From the NCBI GenBank assembly GCA_947683625.1, contig CANTUR010000241.1, positions 1-64,000 of the forward strand: DNA of 64,000 bases. The letters are read 5' to 3'. This DNA is from Mallotus nudiflorus (lineage: Eukaryota; Streptophyta; Magnoliopsida; Malpighiales; Euphorbiaceae). A model generated the notes under the pieces. That model did not search any database. It worked only from the letters and a program-made list of their open reading frames with translations, and was not told the DNA's origin. Position 1 is the first letter of the stretch; each line of letters opens with the position of its first letter. The translations under genes and the position numbers were made by a program. Of the stretch, positions 11,690-22,406 are shown in pieces.

Positions 11690-12015
11690 CTATCTATAAA
11701 AGCCCAGGTCCATACTTTTGAAGCCCACTTAGGTCAATAAAGATTAGGCTAGACCTTTATACTTAGAAATGTTGTTCCTATGCTTATTACCATGAGGTAT
11801 TTTATATTTATAAAAGCCCAGGCCCATACTTTTGAAGCCCACTTGGGCCAATAAAGATTGGGCTAGACCTTTATACTTAGAAATGTTATTTTTATGTTTA
11901 TTACCATGAGGTATTTCTATCTATAAAAGCTCAGGCCCATACTTTTGAAGCCCTTTGGGGTAATGAAGATTGGGTTAGACCTTTATACCTAGAAATGTTA
12001 TTTCTAATCTTTACT
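11690..12015 (+). repeat. Three tandem copies of a ~114-bp unit in the element C leader
   Basis: Copies begin near 11691, 11805 and 11918, each opening with tat(c/t)tataaaagc(c/t)cagg and containing catacttttgaagccc and ggctagacctttatac. The third copy is slightly degraded. They lie in the untranslated leader before gag. The rest of the leader (11267-12470) shows no clear gene. Confidence 0.85.
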
Positions 12016-12476
12016 GATTTAAGAGAGATCTGGCATGCGCATCGGTCCTTGATATCCCCCGTTAATATTAAGACCAAGACCAAAAATCCTAGGACAGGAG
12101 ACTTGCCATTGAACACGTGTGTGGGAGGAATAAGGTTGGAAGGATGTATGTTGTACACTTGATTGATACTTACTACTTGTTGCATAGCACGTGCATCACG
12201 TATACATACATCTCATTCATCATACTAACACCTTGTTTTGTAGCCATCATAGATACATTAGGGTCTTCTCGTATTTAGGGATGACAAGGTGGTAGACTAA
12301 TAAAAACGAGTCAGAGTCCTAAAGCCTTAGCAAAGGAAATCTTGAACAGACTAGATAGACTGGAAAGAAGCCCTATTAACCCATTTTACTTGGAAACTGA
12401 ACTAACTTCACCTGAATTTGAACAAATGGAACAATAGTAAGGGAATTGGACCTTAGAAGACATCAAATGAGCTCTG

Positions 12477-13430
12477 ATGGATGACATGAGGGCTATGATG
12501 CAAGATGAGCTGAGACAAGCACTATCTAGAATGATGCAACCTGCTACTGTCATACCACTACCTGCAATTAAACAACCACCTGCTGCCACTACTGTTCCAT
12601 CTGCTGCGGATGGTCCACCTGCTACCAACAATGTTAAAGGGCAACCTGCTACTAGAAACCCATATGCTATCGATGTGAAGCAGGAGGATGTTGAGAATTA
12701 CATGGTAGAGAAGGCGAAGAAAGAATACCTTGAACTGGTACATAACCACAAGTCTAAGCATATGCGAGCATTAACCCAAAAGATGTCCAAGATGGAAGAG
12801 CTAATCAGGGGACAAGGCATGGGATATTCATTTAACTTCGATGATATGCTGCAGATGAAAGATGATAGGTTGCCTGACAAGTTCAAAATGCCATAGCTGT
12901 AGAAATTTAATGGGAGAGGAGATCTGAGGATTCATCTTAGCCAGTACATAACAACCATGAGCATTAATAAAGCATCATTAGCAGTGATTACTAAGTTGTT
13001 TATGTTATCCTTAGAGGGAATGGCTGTAAATTAGTATCATGCGCTAGAAAAATCCGTGAGAGTTAACTGGAAAGAACTATATACTGCCTTTTTAAGAAAA
13101 TATAATTATAACACCCAGTTAGAAGTGTCCATCAAAGATCTAAAACTGACTACCCAATGAATCTTTCTCTGATTTCCTTACCAGGTTCATGAATAAAGCA
13201 GGGCTAATGAAGAATAAGTTGGCCGAGAAGGATCAGGTTAGGATGATAGTTTGGAATGTATCACCTAATCTGGTTAAGAGGTTGCAGATGATGAACCCTA
13301 AAACTTTCATAGGCATGTATGATGGTAGTCTATAAGTATAAAAGATTGAGAATGACAAGAAGAGAAGCTTTAGAGGCACTGGAACCTAAAACTACCCAAC
13401 CGAGGGCATACAATAGGAAAGTACTAGCCA
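12477..13430 (+). pseudogene. Element C gag, multiply interrupted
   Basis: The start MDDMRAMMQDELRQAL is followed by a Pro/Ala-rich spacer, then the Tat-type gag core: DKFKMP, a stop, KFNGRGDLRIHLSQYITT, LSLEGMAVN, a stop where the family has Trp, then YHALEKSV and WKELYTAFLRKYNYNTQLEVS. A frameshift near 13158 moves the last part (FMNKAG, AEKDQVRMIVWNV) to another frame. Gag builds the particle that packages element RNA. Several stops (TAG for CAG or TGG) fit C-to-T or G-to-A decay. I see no zinc knuckle. Confidence 0.82.
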
Positions 13431-14541
13431 AGTTATGGAGGTGATTGCAGTTCAGCAACCCTAGAGATTCTCCAACTTCAACCATCCACTCTCCAAAGTC
13501 CTAGAACGATTAATCTATAAAAGGTTACTCTAACCCTTAACCTTCTCTAAACCACCTAATCCGAATGTTCTAGGCTATAACCCCAATAGCTACTACAAGT
13601 TTCACCAAGTAGCTAGCCACTCCATAGACACCTGTATTCACCTCAAACACAAGATCCAAAACCTAATAAACTCTATAAAAATCATAGACCTTGAAAAATC
13701 CAACTCCAACCCAAATAATCCTTTCCCTAACTACTGAAATGTCCCACCACCGACCACCATGATTATTAACTCAGGAGTGAGCAAAGAAGAAGTGCTAAAC
13801 TCCTTTGAAAACCTAAACCCTACAGCTAATGGAGAATCTCCTGATGCCTCTAAAGGAGTTGAGGATTTTCTAGCGTAGCCCTTAGGGAAATTTGACTATA
13901 AGGTGTTCTATTCCAAACTAACCTCTGCAGATATCCTAATTGAATAAATTGTGCCCTCAGGATGGGGTGATGAGTTTAATGATGAGAAAGAATCCAAAAC
14001 CCCAGAATAGCCAAGAGTTAAGGATTTATTAAGGTAGCCCTCAGGCAAATTTGATTATAAGGTATTTTATTCAAAGCCTGCTTCCAATGATATACCTCTT
14101 GAGGGGATTATGCCCTCAAGATTGGGTGATAAATTTGGTAATGGGCCAATGAAAAAAGAGAATAATGAGTCTTTAACTCCTGAATAGGGGATTAAGGAAT
14201 TACTGAGAGCACATATGGGAAAGCTTAGCATAGAAGGAAAGGAAACATGCACAGGAGAAGTAGAGAAAGATGGAAAGAGGGACAAAATCATCAGAGTTAT
14301 AGACATCTAGTATGATTCTGATAAAGAGAGTCTCGTTGGTCTAGATGTATGGAGCGATGACCCCAAAATGAATCATGTCACTGGAAGTGGGAGGAATTAC
14401 AAGGCAATAGAAAAGAAGATTGAGAGAGTTACAGAAAGAGAAAAGACAGATGATGTAGAAACAAAAGAAGGGAAAAAGGAAGACCTGATTCTAGAATAAC
14501 TGAAGAAGGCTAAGGCAAATGTCAATATCTGGGAACTACTG
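13431..14541 (+). pseudogene. Element C gag-protease linker with a 159-bp internal duplication
   Basis: Degraded coding-like DNA linking gag to protease. Two copies of a ~159-bp unit (about 13861-14019 and 14020-14180) share tagccctcagg..aaatttga and ttataaggt, with a third partial copy after 14187. This would have encoded a ~53-residue repeat. The translation has frequent stops. I recognise no domain. Confidence 0.6.
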
Positions 14542-14844
14542 ATGTGCTCAGACAGCCACAAAAAAGCTCTGGTGAAAGCTCTATCGAACATGAACATTGA
14601 AACAGCAGCCACACCCGAGGCTATGGTAGCAAAGGTTATAAAAAAGAAACACGGGCTGATAACCTTCTCAAATAATGACCTACCTTTGGAAGGAAGAAAT
14701 CATAACAAGACATTATTTATCCCAATTGAAGTAAAAAGGAAAAGAACCAACTTTGTAATAGTTGATAATGTCTATGCTATTAATGTATGCCCATTGAAGA
14801 TCTTGCCTAACTTAGGTTTGAAAGTTGAAGATTTGATAGATTGA
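14542..14844 (+). pseudogene. Element C aspartic protease region
   Basis: Open for 100 codons: LVKALSNMNIETAATPE, HGLITFSNNDLP, then VDNVYAINVCPL, where Tat-lineage proteases have an active-site core of the form DNGSA..NVCPL. The Gly and Ser are replaced (DNVYA), so catalytic activity is doubtful. The domain would cleave gag-pol. A continuation to about 15110 includes TVLHIPVVYALLLGRPW, the conserved flap/LLGRPW part, after a stop. Confidence 0.8.
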
Positions 14845-15122
14845 AACCTCATAATCAAAGCCTATGATGACAGCACTAGGAATGTGGAGGGGACATTCTA
14901 AGCTCTAGTTAAAACAGGACCTATGGAATCAACCATTGAGTTCACTGTATTGCATATACCAGTTGTTTATGCCTTGTTGTTAGGAAGGCCATGGTTCCAT
15001 GCTCTAGGAGGGGTACCCTCGACTGTGCCCCAAAGATAAAATTCCCTCATGAAAGAGATGTAGTGACAATCGAAGCAGGAACCAATACAGTTGTGGCTGC
15101 CATACTGGAAAAACAAAAATAA

Positions 15123-15512
15123 GTGTGTGTTCCGTCCAATTTTCAAATTTTTAGGATATTTGGTAGGACTGAGATGGACCCAAGGGTTGCAAAAATGATG
15201 GAGAGCATGAATTACCAACCTGGACGAGGGCTAAACAAGAATGAGCAAGGAAGTCTTAAGCTACAAGAATTCAAGAGTCAAAACTACACTAAAGGATTAG
15301 GGTGTGCTGAGACAAGATCTACCAGCAGAAGGGCAAGGAAGAAGGAGAAGGCCAAGAGAAATAAGCCCTTGGTGAGAGTTAGGCCATTAAGTAAGAATTT
15401 CATCAAGCCAAGAGAGGTAAGTACTATCTGGGTGCTAAAGAGTCCATTAATGTCACTAGAAAAAATGTTCCTGGGTTTGAGATTTTCAAGAACCAAATTA
15501 TGGAAAACTTAG
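15123..15512 (+). pseudogene. Element C G-patch-like region between protease and RT
   Basis: Contains MMESMNYQPGRGLNKNEQGS and later YTKGLGCAETR followed by a run of basic residues, resembling the Gly-rich G-patch segment seen between protease and RT in Tat-lineage pol proteins. G-patch domains bind RNA or helicases. A further reading frame at 15712-15930 belongs to the poorly conserved spacer before RT. Confidence 0.6.
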
Positions 15513-16043
15513 TTAAGTGCAACAAAGAAGAAACGATGAAGCAAGTAGCTGGAAGAATGGGGGATGCTGCTGTCAAAAAGCTATTGTGTTTGCCACCTGA
15601 AGAGGAGCCACCTCAGCTACTCTTATTAGTGATAGCTTTACTAATGTTTTTTATAAAGAAACTAATATAATAACATCTAGTCTTTATGAGGATGAAAACT
15701 GTGTTTTTCCTTTGGTCAATGATATGAACGCTGGTTTTGCTTACTTGTGTGATATGCATCTTAATAACTCTATGCACTATAATTTTGATCATTCATGTAT
15801 GTTTGACATTAATTCACTTCAATTTAATTCATTTAACATGGGCATGAATGATAATCCAAAGAACATTTCTATATCACATGATGTAACTCCTGAACTCCTG
15901 AATAAAAGGAAAATTTTAAGAAAATACTAACAAAAATAAAGGTAGTATTTACTTAGACCTACAAAGACATGTCAGGTTTAGATAGGGATATTGTAAAGCA
16001 TCACATTCTAACTCATCTAGAAATAAAAATAGTTAAATAGAAA

Positions 16044-17235
16044 TTGCGTAGGTTGAGACTAAAATGGACTGAAAAGATAAGAGAAGAAATTGCTAAACAA
16101 ATTCATGCTAACTTTTTAGAGGTAGTAGATTATCCCCAATGGCTAGCAAATATAGTCCTGATAACCAAGAAAGATGGTAAGGTGCGAATGTGTGTTGATT
16201 TCAAGGATTTAAATAAAACATGTCCAAATGATGACTTCCCTTTACCTCACATCAATATAATAGTGGATAGTACAACGTCAAGTGTGATGTAGTCCTTCAT
16301 GGATGGGTTCTCTGAGTATAATTAGATAATGATGGCAGTTATAGATAAGATCAAGACAACTTTCATCATGGAATAAGAGATGTATTACTACAAGGTTATG
16401 CCTTTCAGGTTGAAAAATGCAGGTGCAACATATCAAAGGGCAGCCACACTCTTTTCCATGACATGATGCATAAGGAAGTGGAGGTATATGTAGACGATAT
16501 GATGGTCAAGTTAGAAATAAGAGAGGGGCATTTTGAAGCACTGGATAAATTCTTGGCATGCATTAAGAGGTATAATTTAAGACTCAACCCAAAGAAATGC
16601 ATTTTTGGAGTTACTTCAAAGAAGTTGCTGGGGAATATAGTCAATAGCAGAGGAATCAAAGTGGATCTAAATAAAGTGAAAGCCATTCAAAAAATGTCAG
16701 CACCAAGGATAGAGAAAGATGTGAGAGGGTTCATAGGTAGGTTACAGTATATTAGTAGGTTCATTACAAGGCTTACTATTATTTGTGACCCAATCTTCAA
16801 GCTTCTACGAAAAGATTAACCTATAGAGTGGAATGATGACTGTCAAAGAGCCTTTAATAAGTTAAAGGAGTATCTCAATAATCCACCTGTACTTAAACCA
16901 ACAAGGCTAGGTAAACCTTTAATCCTATATTTGGCTCTAGAAGAAAACGTAATGGGGGCAATGTTAGCACAATGAGGGTTGGATGGGATAGAGCATGCAA
17001 TGTATTACCTCATCAAGAAGTTCTTATCGTATTAAAAAAAGTATGATTTAGTGGAGAAGACATGTTTGATAATGATTTAGCCAATAAGGAAATTGAAGCA
17101 TTACTTTCAGTCTTATAGGGTTGAGGCCATTTCAAAAATAAAACCCTTAAGATACTTACTACAGGGACCTACTCTAACTGGAAGGATGTCTCGATGGCTC
17201 GTTCTTCTGACTAAATTTGATATAGAGTATATTAC
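16044..17235 (+). pseudogene. Element C reverse transcriptase and gypsy RNase H
   Basis: RT motifs in order: YPQWLANIVLITKKDGKVRM, CVDFKDLNKTCPNDDFPLPH, FMDGFSEYN, YYKVMPFRLKNAGATYQRA, then after a frameshift the catalytic EVYVDDMMVK (16481-16510), followed by LRLNPKKCIFGV and IGRLQYISRFI. RNase H homology (WNDDCQRAFNKLKEYL, PPVLKPTRLGKPLILYL) runs to about 17230 with stops. YVDD is intact; the remainder has at least six stops or shifts. Gag and pol appear degraded to a similar degree. Confidence 0.88.
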
Positions 17236-17770
17236 CATAAAGGTTATTAAGGGAAAGGCAATAATAGAATTTCTAGCTCAAAATGCAGTAGAGGGCAATG
17301 AACAATGGAGCCTAGAATTATCATATTTAAATCTAGCAGTTATAGAGCATCATGAATGGAAGCTTTATTTTGATGGTGTAGTAAATAACAAAGGAGTCGG
17401 GTTAGGAGTGATCCTCGTCACGCTAGAGGGAGAAACTATACCAATGGCCAAGAAGCTAGATTTTAAAGTAACCAATAATATGGTTAAGTATGAATCATGC
17501 ATTCATGGAGTAGAAGCAACGACGGCAACTAAAGCAAAGGATTTATTAGTATACGGGGATTCTATATTAGTTATCAGCCAAGCTAATGAGGAATAAGAAG
17601 TGAAAAAGGAAAAGCTGAAACCCTACATATGCTATTTGAAATCTTTAACAAAGAATTTCACCAAGTGTCTCTTTATCCATCTATCAAGAGATGCAAATCA
17701 GATGATAGATGCACTGGCAACACTCTCTTTAATTTAGGATAGTGTGATTAGGTTGACTATGAGGCCATAA
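17236..17770 (+). pseudogene. Element C second RNase H (archaeal-type, Tat hallmark)
   Basis: HHEWKLYFDGVVNNKGVGLG, NNMVKYESCIHGVEA and LLVYGDSILVISQ are the Asp- and Glu-containing motifs of the additional RNase H that Tat/Ogre elements carry between the gypsy RNase H and integrase. Open from 17093 to 17596, then decayed (SRDANQMIDALATL). It is thought to support or replace the original RNase H in removing the RNA strand. Confidence 0.85.
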
Positions 17771-19092
17771 GTGATCATGAAATCAAAGGCTCCATGTTAT
17801 GGAGGTGAGCAGATTATAGGAATTCAGATAGGGCCTCAAGAGAAGCCATGGTTTTATGATGTTCAAAGGTTCATTGAGAAAGGAAAATATCCAAATGAGG
17901 CCACTTCAAAAGAAAGATATGCCTTGTGTGTTCTTACACATAATTTTGTAAGTCACGATGGGTTGTTATATAAGAGAATTTCGAATGGAATGCAACTCAG
18001 ATGTCTCAAGAAAGATGAACCAGAAGAGGTGATGAAAGAGGTTCATACAGGAGCTTATGGTTCTTACATAAATAGGATAATCCTAGCAAAGAAGATAATC
18101 AAACATGGGTACTACTGGATGAGCATGGAAAAGGATTGTATTAAAACCATGAGACAATGCCATTAGTGTCAGATTTATAGGAACCTCAACCACCTTCTCC
18201 AATGATGCTAAATAGTTTATCATCTTTTTAGCCTTTTGCGGCGTGGAAGATTGATATCATAGTAGAAATAAGGCCAACAGCATCAAATGGGCATAAGTAC
18301 ATAGTTGTGGCAATTGATTACTTCTCTAGATGGGTAGAGGTTGAGTCTCTCAATGCTCTAAAGGCAAAACGGATAGCTCGATTAATCGAGAAGAATCCCA
18401 TTTGTAGATATAGGTTCCACATCATATAGTGACAGATAATGGGGTTCAATTTTAAGCAAAAATGATAAAGTTATTGCAAAAGTATGGGATCGAGCATCAT
18501 AAGTCTTCACCATATCGACCTCAGGATAATGGAGCAGTGGAAGCAGCAAATAAAAATATCAAGAAAATCCTCTCTAAGATGGTCAAAACTTATAATGATT
18601 GGTCTGAGTTTCTTCCCTTTGCCTTATGGGGATGCAAAACTACAGTCAAAACTGCCACAGGCCAAACTTCGTTCTTCTTGGTGTATGGCTATGAAGCAGT
18701 TTTGTTATTAGAAACTAAGATCAAGTCTCTAAAAGTAGTTATAGAGGCTAAAATTCCTAAGAGTGAATAGGCATAAAAAAATATATGATCATCTAATGTC
18801 TTTAGACGAGAAGAGGATGAATGCTTTGTTTTATACCTAGATATACCAGAAGAGGATGATAAGGGCATTTAACAAGAAGATAAAGCCAGGGAAGATAAAA
18901 GCTGGGGATATGGTACTAAAACAATCTAGAGCAGTGGTGTTCGATCTAAGAGGAAAGTTCAGACCAAACTGGGAAGGACCATTCTTAGTCAAGTCAGTTC
19001 TGCTAAAGGGAGCTACTACAATATCTTATTTTAAAAGGAATGAATTCATGGAGCCTGTTAACCTGGATCGCCTTAAGAAATACTATCTATAA
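17771..19092 (+). pseudogene. Element C integrase (zinc-binding, core, C-terminal; no chromodomain)
   Basis: The HHCC part is HDGLLYKRISNG, EVHTGAYGSY, GYYWMSMEKDC and MRQCH. The core includes VVAIDYFSRWVEVES (first Asp) around 18300, a damaged second Asp region near 18430, and SSPYRPQDNGAVEAANKNIK (Glu) near 18510. The C-terminal part GDMVLKQSRAVVFDLRGKF, PNWEGPFLVK ends at 19092 with LDRLKKYYL. No chromodomain follows, as expected for Tat. At least five interruptions. Confidence 0.87.
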
Positions 19093-20200
19093 AAATAAAT
19101 AAAAGTAGTATAAAAAAATAAAAGTCTGCTGACTAGAAAACCTTAAAAGGCTAGTCAAGCAAAAATTATAACATTACCGTTGTTCATAAAACCCACAAAC
19201 GGCTGGCAGGTAAAAATTAGGGAATAAAATAAAATAAAAAGAGGTCTCACTGATTAGAAAACTTATAAAGGGCTATTTAGAAAAAAATTAGGGAAATAAA
19301 ATGTGAGCAAAAAATATTCAGTTAGAAAATCCAAAGGACTAGCTGATAACAGAAGTTATGTCATGTGATATAGCAAATGTACTCATTTTTACCCTAATTA
19401 ATGAATCTTATTGAGATTGAAATTTTGTTATGACATTACATGTTCTATCTTATTTATAATACATAAGCACTAGAAAGGAAAACATAACATAAAAGATTAA
19501 GACTAGCTCTATGAGACCATTTTGTTCTAGTGGCGCCTATGTTTCTTCTTCTAAGACTCATCATATAAAGCTTGGGTACTCTTGTATGTGGAAAATCTGG
19601 GTGGCTCTGTAGCTTGTATCATGACCTAAGTCTTATAGTTATCATCAGTAGCTCTATCAGTATTCAAGGATATGTTGTGCTCAAGAGTCCTACGAGGTCA
19701 TAAGTCCCTGACCATATCCAGAAAGTCCTGTCTGAGAGGGAAGCCTTCGAAATCAGACAGTAACAATGAATTGCGAATGACCATACTAGAGACAATGACG
19801 TGAAGGGGAAATGAAGGTCAAAAAGTGCAAGCTCGGGATAGGAACGCAGTGATCATATAAATCAAGAGTCATAAATTTCAACCTCCACCAAGGGCAAACC
19901 CATGTAATCTCAATATCAGTGATGCCCCTCATCTAATCAATCCAGTGGTCTATAATGTACTTGTTCTTCATCTTCAAGGGTCAAAACTACAATTGATGAG
20001 GTTGATAAGATAAAGGATTAGTAGGGGTAGTATGCAAACTTAATTTCTTTTACAACCAGATCTAAAAAGAAAAAAAGAAATAAATGAGAAGCCCACTAAG
20101 TTGAAAACCCGAAAAGGGCAGTTTAGGCAAACCTGCTAAGTTAAAAACCCAAAAGGGCAGCTTAGGCAAAAGTTAGATTAAATAAAATAAATAAAATCAA
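19093..20200 (+). repeat. Post-pol non-coding segment with hairpin-type AAAACC...GGG repeats
   Basis: Several short units of the form (gact)tagaaaac...aaagggc(tag) occur near 19110-19150, 19245-19290, 19318-19350, 20091-20135 and 20136-20180; the last two are direct ~45-bp repeats. The unit near 19118 (gactag ... ctagtc around ccttaaaagg) can fold into a stem-loop. Similar motifs follow integrase in many Tat-type elements (from memory). The stretch between them also holds the antisense remnant listed separately. Confidence 0.55.
19505..19990 (-). pseudogene. Possible second antisense coding remnant in element C
   Basis: On the minus strand two adjoining frames read coherently. One, about 19980-19790, includes KNKYIIDHWID, ITDIEITWVCPWWRLKFM and DHCVPIPSLHFL. 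The other, about 19785-19515, includes SDFEGFPLRQDFLDMVRDL and PRRTLEHNISLNTDRATDD. Stops are few, and TGA or TAG could derive from CGA or CAG. I recognise no family. It lies downstream of the PMD gene in the same orientation and may be a separate antisense ORF or chance. Confidence 0.3.
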
Positions 20201-20324
20201 TTAACTCACTTAGGATCATTTGTTCATCCAAGTCTAATTTCAGGAAAGGGAAGTTTGAAATAGAGCAGTACAAAATATAGCTTATCCCAACTACAAAATA
20301 GAAAATAGCCTAGAATTAATCATC

Positions 20325-22406
20325 CTAAGCTTCAGAATCAGGCCATGGGCTCCATCCTCTACTAGGGTCATTATAATGATAAGTATATGGAGGTTTAGCA
20401 GATGAAGTACCAGCACTGTAAGGGTCAAAGCCTGAGTCAACAAGCTGCCGGTGAAGCATCTCAATCTCCCACTTCAGATCCTATGAATAACCCTGCACAT
20501 ATAGGAAGCATTATATCATATGCACACCATGCATACATTTGCATAATAAGTGTATATATACTTACCCACCAACTATCTGTGACCTGCATGGTAAATAACC
20601 TCTAAGACGAGGCAAGTCTATGCAAATACTCTGCCTGTGTCCGGGGGACCTATTTTGTAAAATTGTACTAATATCAATACCAAGTGTACAAGTAATACAA
20701 GAAATAAGTCAGTCAAACTCGCATGAGAAGTATCTACTGGAGAAAAGCTGGGGAGCTAAACATCACCGAAATGTATCTACTGCTCAACTGAAGCCTGAAT
20801 AGCAGGAGCCCAATAGAGCATGGATCTATCCAGAAGAGAGACATCACTGAAAACAGCACTGGCAAAAGCTCCTTTATGACCTCTCCAAATATACTGAGTG
20901 CGCTATGCATGGCCAGGACTAGGCCCAGGGACCGCATGTGCAATCTCAGGCTCAGGGGTAGCCTCACTTTCCTACGCAATCTTAAACCCTTTATCAGCCC
21001 CAACTGCCTCCTCCATCACTTCATCAGGAGGGGAGCGAAGCTCCCCAATCTATGAAAAGCAAACTATGAGAAAAGAATAAGTGATTGGAGAGTTCCAGAA
21101 AAGAAATGATCATAAGTTACCTCAGCCTGATCAAGAGGAACCTACTCCAAGAGGTTCTTATGGACAAACAGTCGAGAATAACAGGACTGCTCCAAAAAAA
21201 TCATGTCATCATAACCCTATAATGCCACCCTCAACTTTGAACCTATTAGCCAAGAACTATAAAGCATCGAGTAGGGGACAAAAATAGGAATACGGCATCG
21301 GAAAGGTCCAGAGCACCACCAATATACTCGCTCTCCCAAATACCACATCTGACAACCATAACCAAGGAGCAAAACCCTCATCTCCTTAAGTCGTACTATG
21401 GCATCCATGAAATCATATCACTAGATGTCATCAGCTCCCTCTAGCCAATCAGAATAGATTTGCAAAATTAGGATTAATTAAGTTTAACTTGTATTAAGTC
21501 ATAAAGTACTAATGATTTTATTTTCTTACTAAGTCCCATTTGATGGTGTTCAGCTGATCACAGTAGGTCTGCAGAGTATTCCTGACACTCGTTAAACGGG
21601 AAAAAACCTATCTCTGTATTAGAGGGAGACTCCTGTTAAAGCTTATAGCCTTAAAGCCACGAATTAGCCCAATCTCTATGCTCCATATTTAAAAGAGATA
21701 ATAAGTCAATAAAAAGAAATAAAAGGAAAAGAGAATAAGAGAAATGAAAAGCGGACAGATGCACATACAGGACATGTCAAAAGCTGCACATAGTGACAAT
21801 ACCTCTATAAATAATGTCCAATCTATAATACAAATAAGCCAGCGCCACAGATCCCCAATCAAGCATGATAACTCAATATAAATCATGAAGGGGGCCGAGC
21901 AATGCAATACTGACTTCGTGACCAGTCTCATAGAAGAGGGTCGTGCCAAGCAAGATCAGGAGGAAGCATCTCACTTTATGAGCAATTTGGCGAGGTGTGG
22001 TGGTGGGAAGACATCTGAATCCCTTAACCAATGATGAAAGAACAATGTTCTTACATACCGGGATAAATCCAATCAAGTCTCGTACATACTGACTCCACGT
22101 GTGCTTAGGGAGACTGCAGGAACTAATGTCAAAGGAAATGGGAGTCCCTTCAAAGGTGATCCTGGTGATAGCTGAGAAACTCATGGGCAAAATGGTTAAC
22201 TCGCCTACCCGAGAATGGAATGTGTGGGTGGTATCCATCCATCGCTCGATCAAAGTAAATAGGGAATAATGATCAGACCTCCCTCGAGCAGTCGAAAGCC
22301 CAGCAATAAATCATCTAAATCTAAAGACCCATACTAACTGTGCCACATTCTTTGGAAGCCCGTGAAATAATTCACAAGTTATGTGAAAATAGCTCATGAA
22401 TTTCAT
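20325..22406 (-). pseudogene. Antisense plant mobile domain (PMD) gene with introns inside element C
   Basis: Runs opposite to gag-pol. Exon 1 starts MKFMSYFHITCELF at 22406 and contains the PMD core ERWMDTTHTFHSRVGELT..ITRITFEG, then LLGTTLFYETGHEV and DWGSVALAYLYYRLD. Later exons hold VRNTLQTYCDQLNTIKWD and YDFMDAIVRLKEMRVLLLGYG, then an acidic/Pro linker (IGELRSPPDEVMEEAVGAD), VPRTQAEYLHRLASS, and a C-terminal exon DLKWEIEMLHRQLVDSGFDP ending at 20325-20327. Two clean GT-AG introns, 21120-21050 and 20565-20493 (71 and 73 bp), keep the frame at codon boundaries. Others are likely near 21768-21689, 21530-21455 and 20718-20650 with degraded sites. Single stops (TGA or TAG in place of Trp, Gln or Arg) and shifts show decay. 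PMD proteins such as MAIN and MAIL1 act in transposon silencing in Arabidopsis (known); a role for this copy is inference. Confidence 0.78.

Noticed and set aside
20402..21287. Plus-strand open frames within 20402-21287
   Set aside because: Antisense shadows of the PMD exons, which carry the recognisable sequence.
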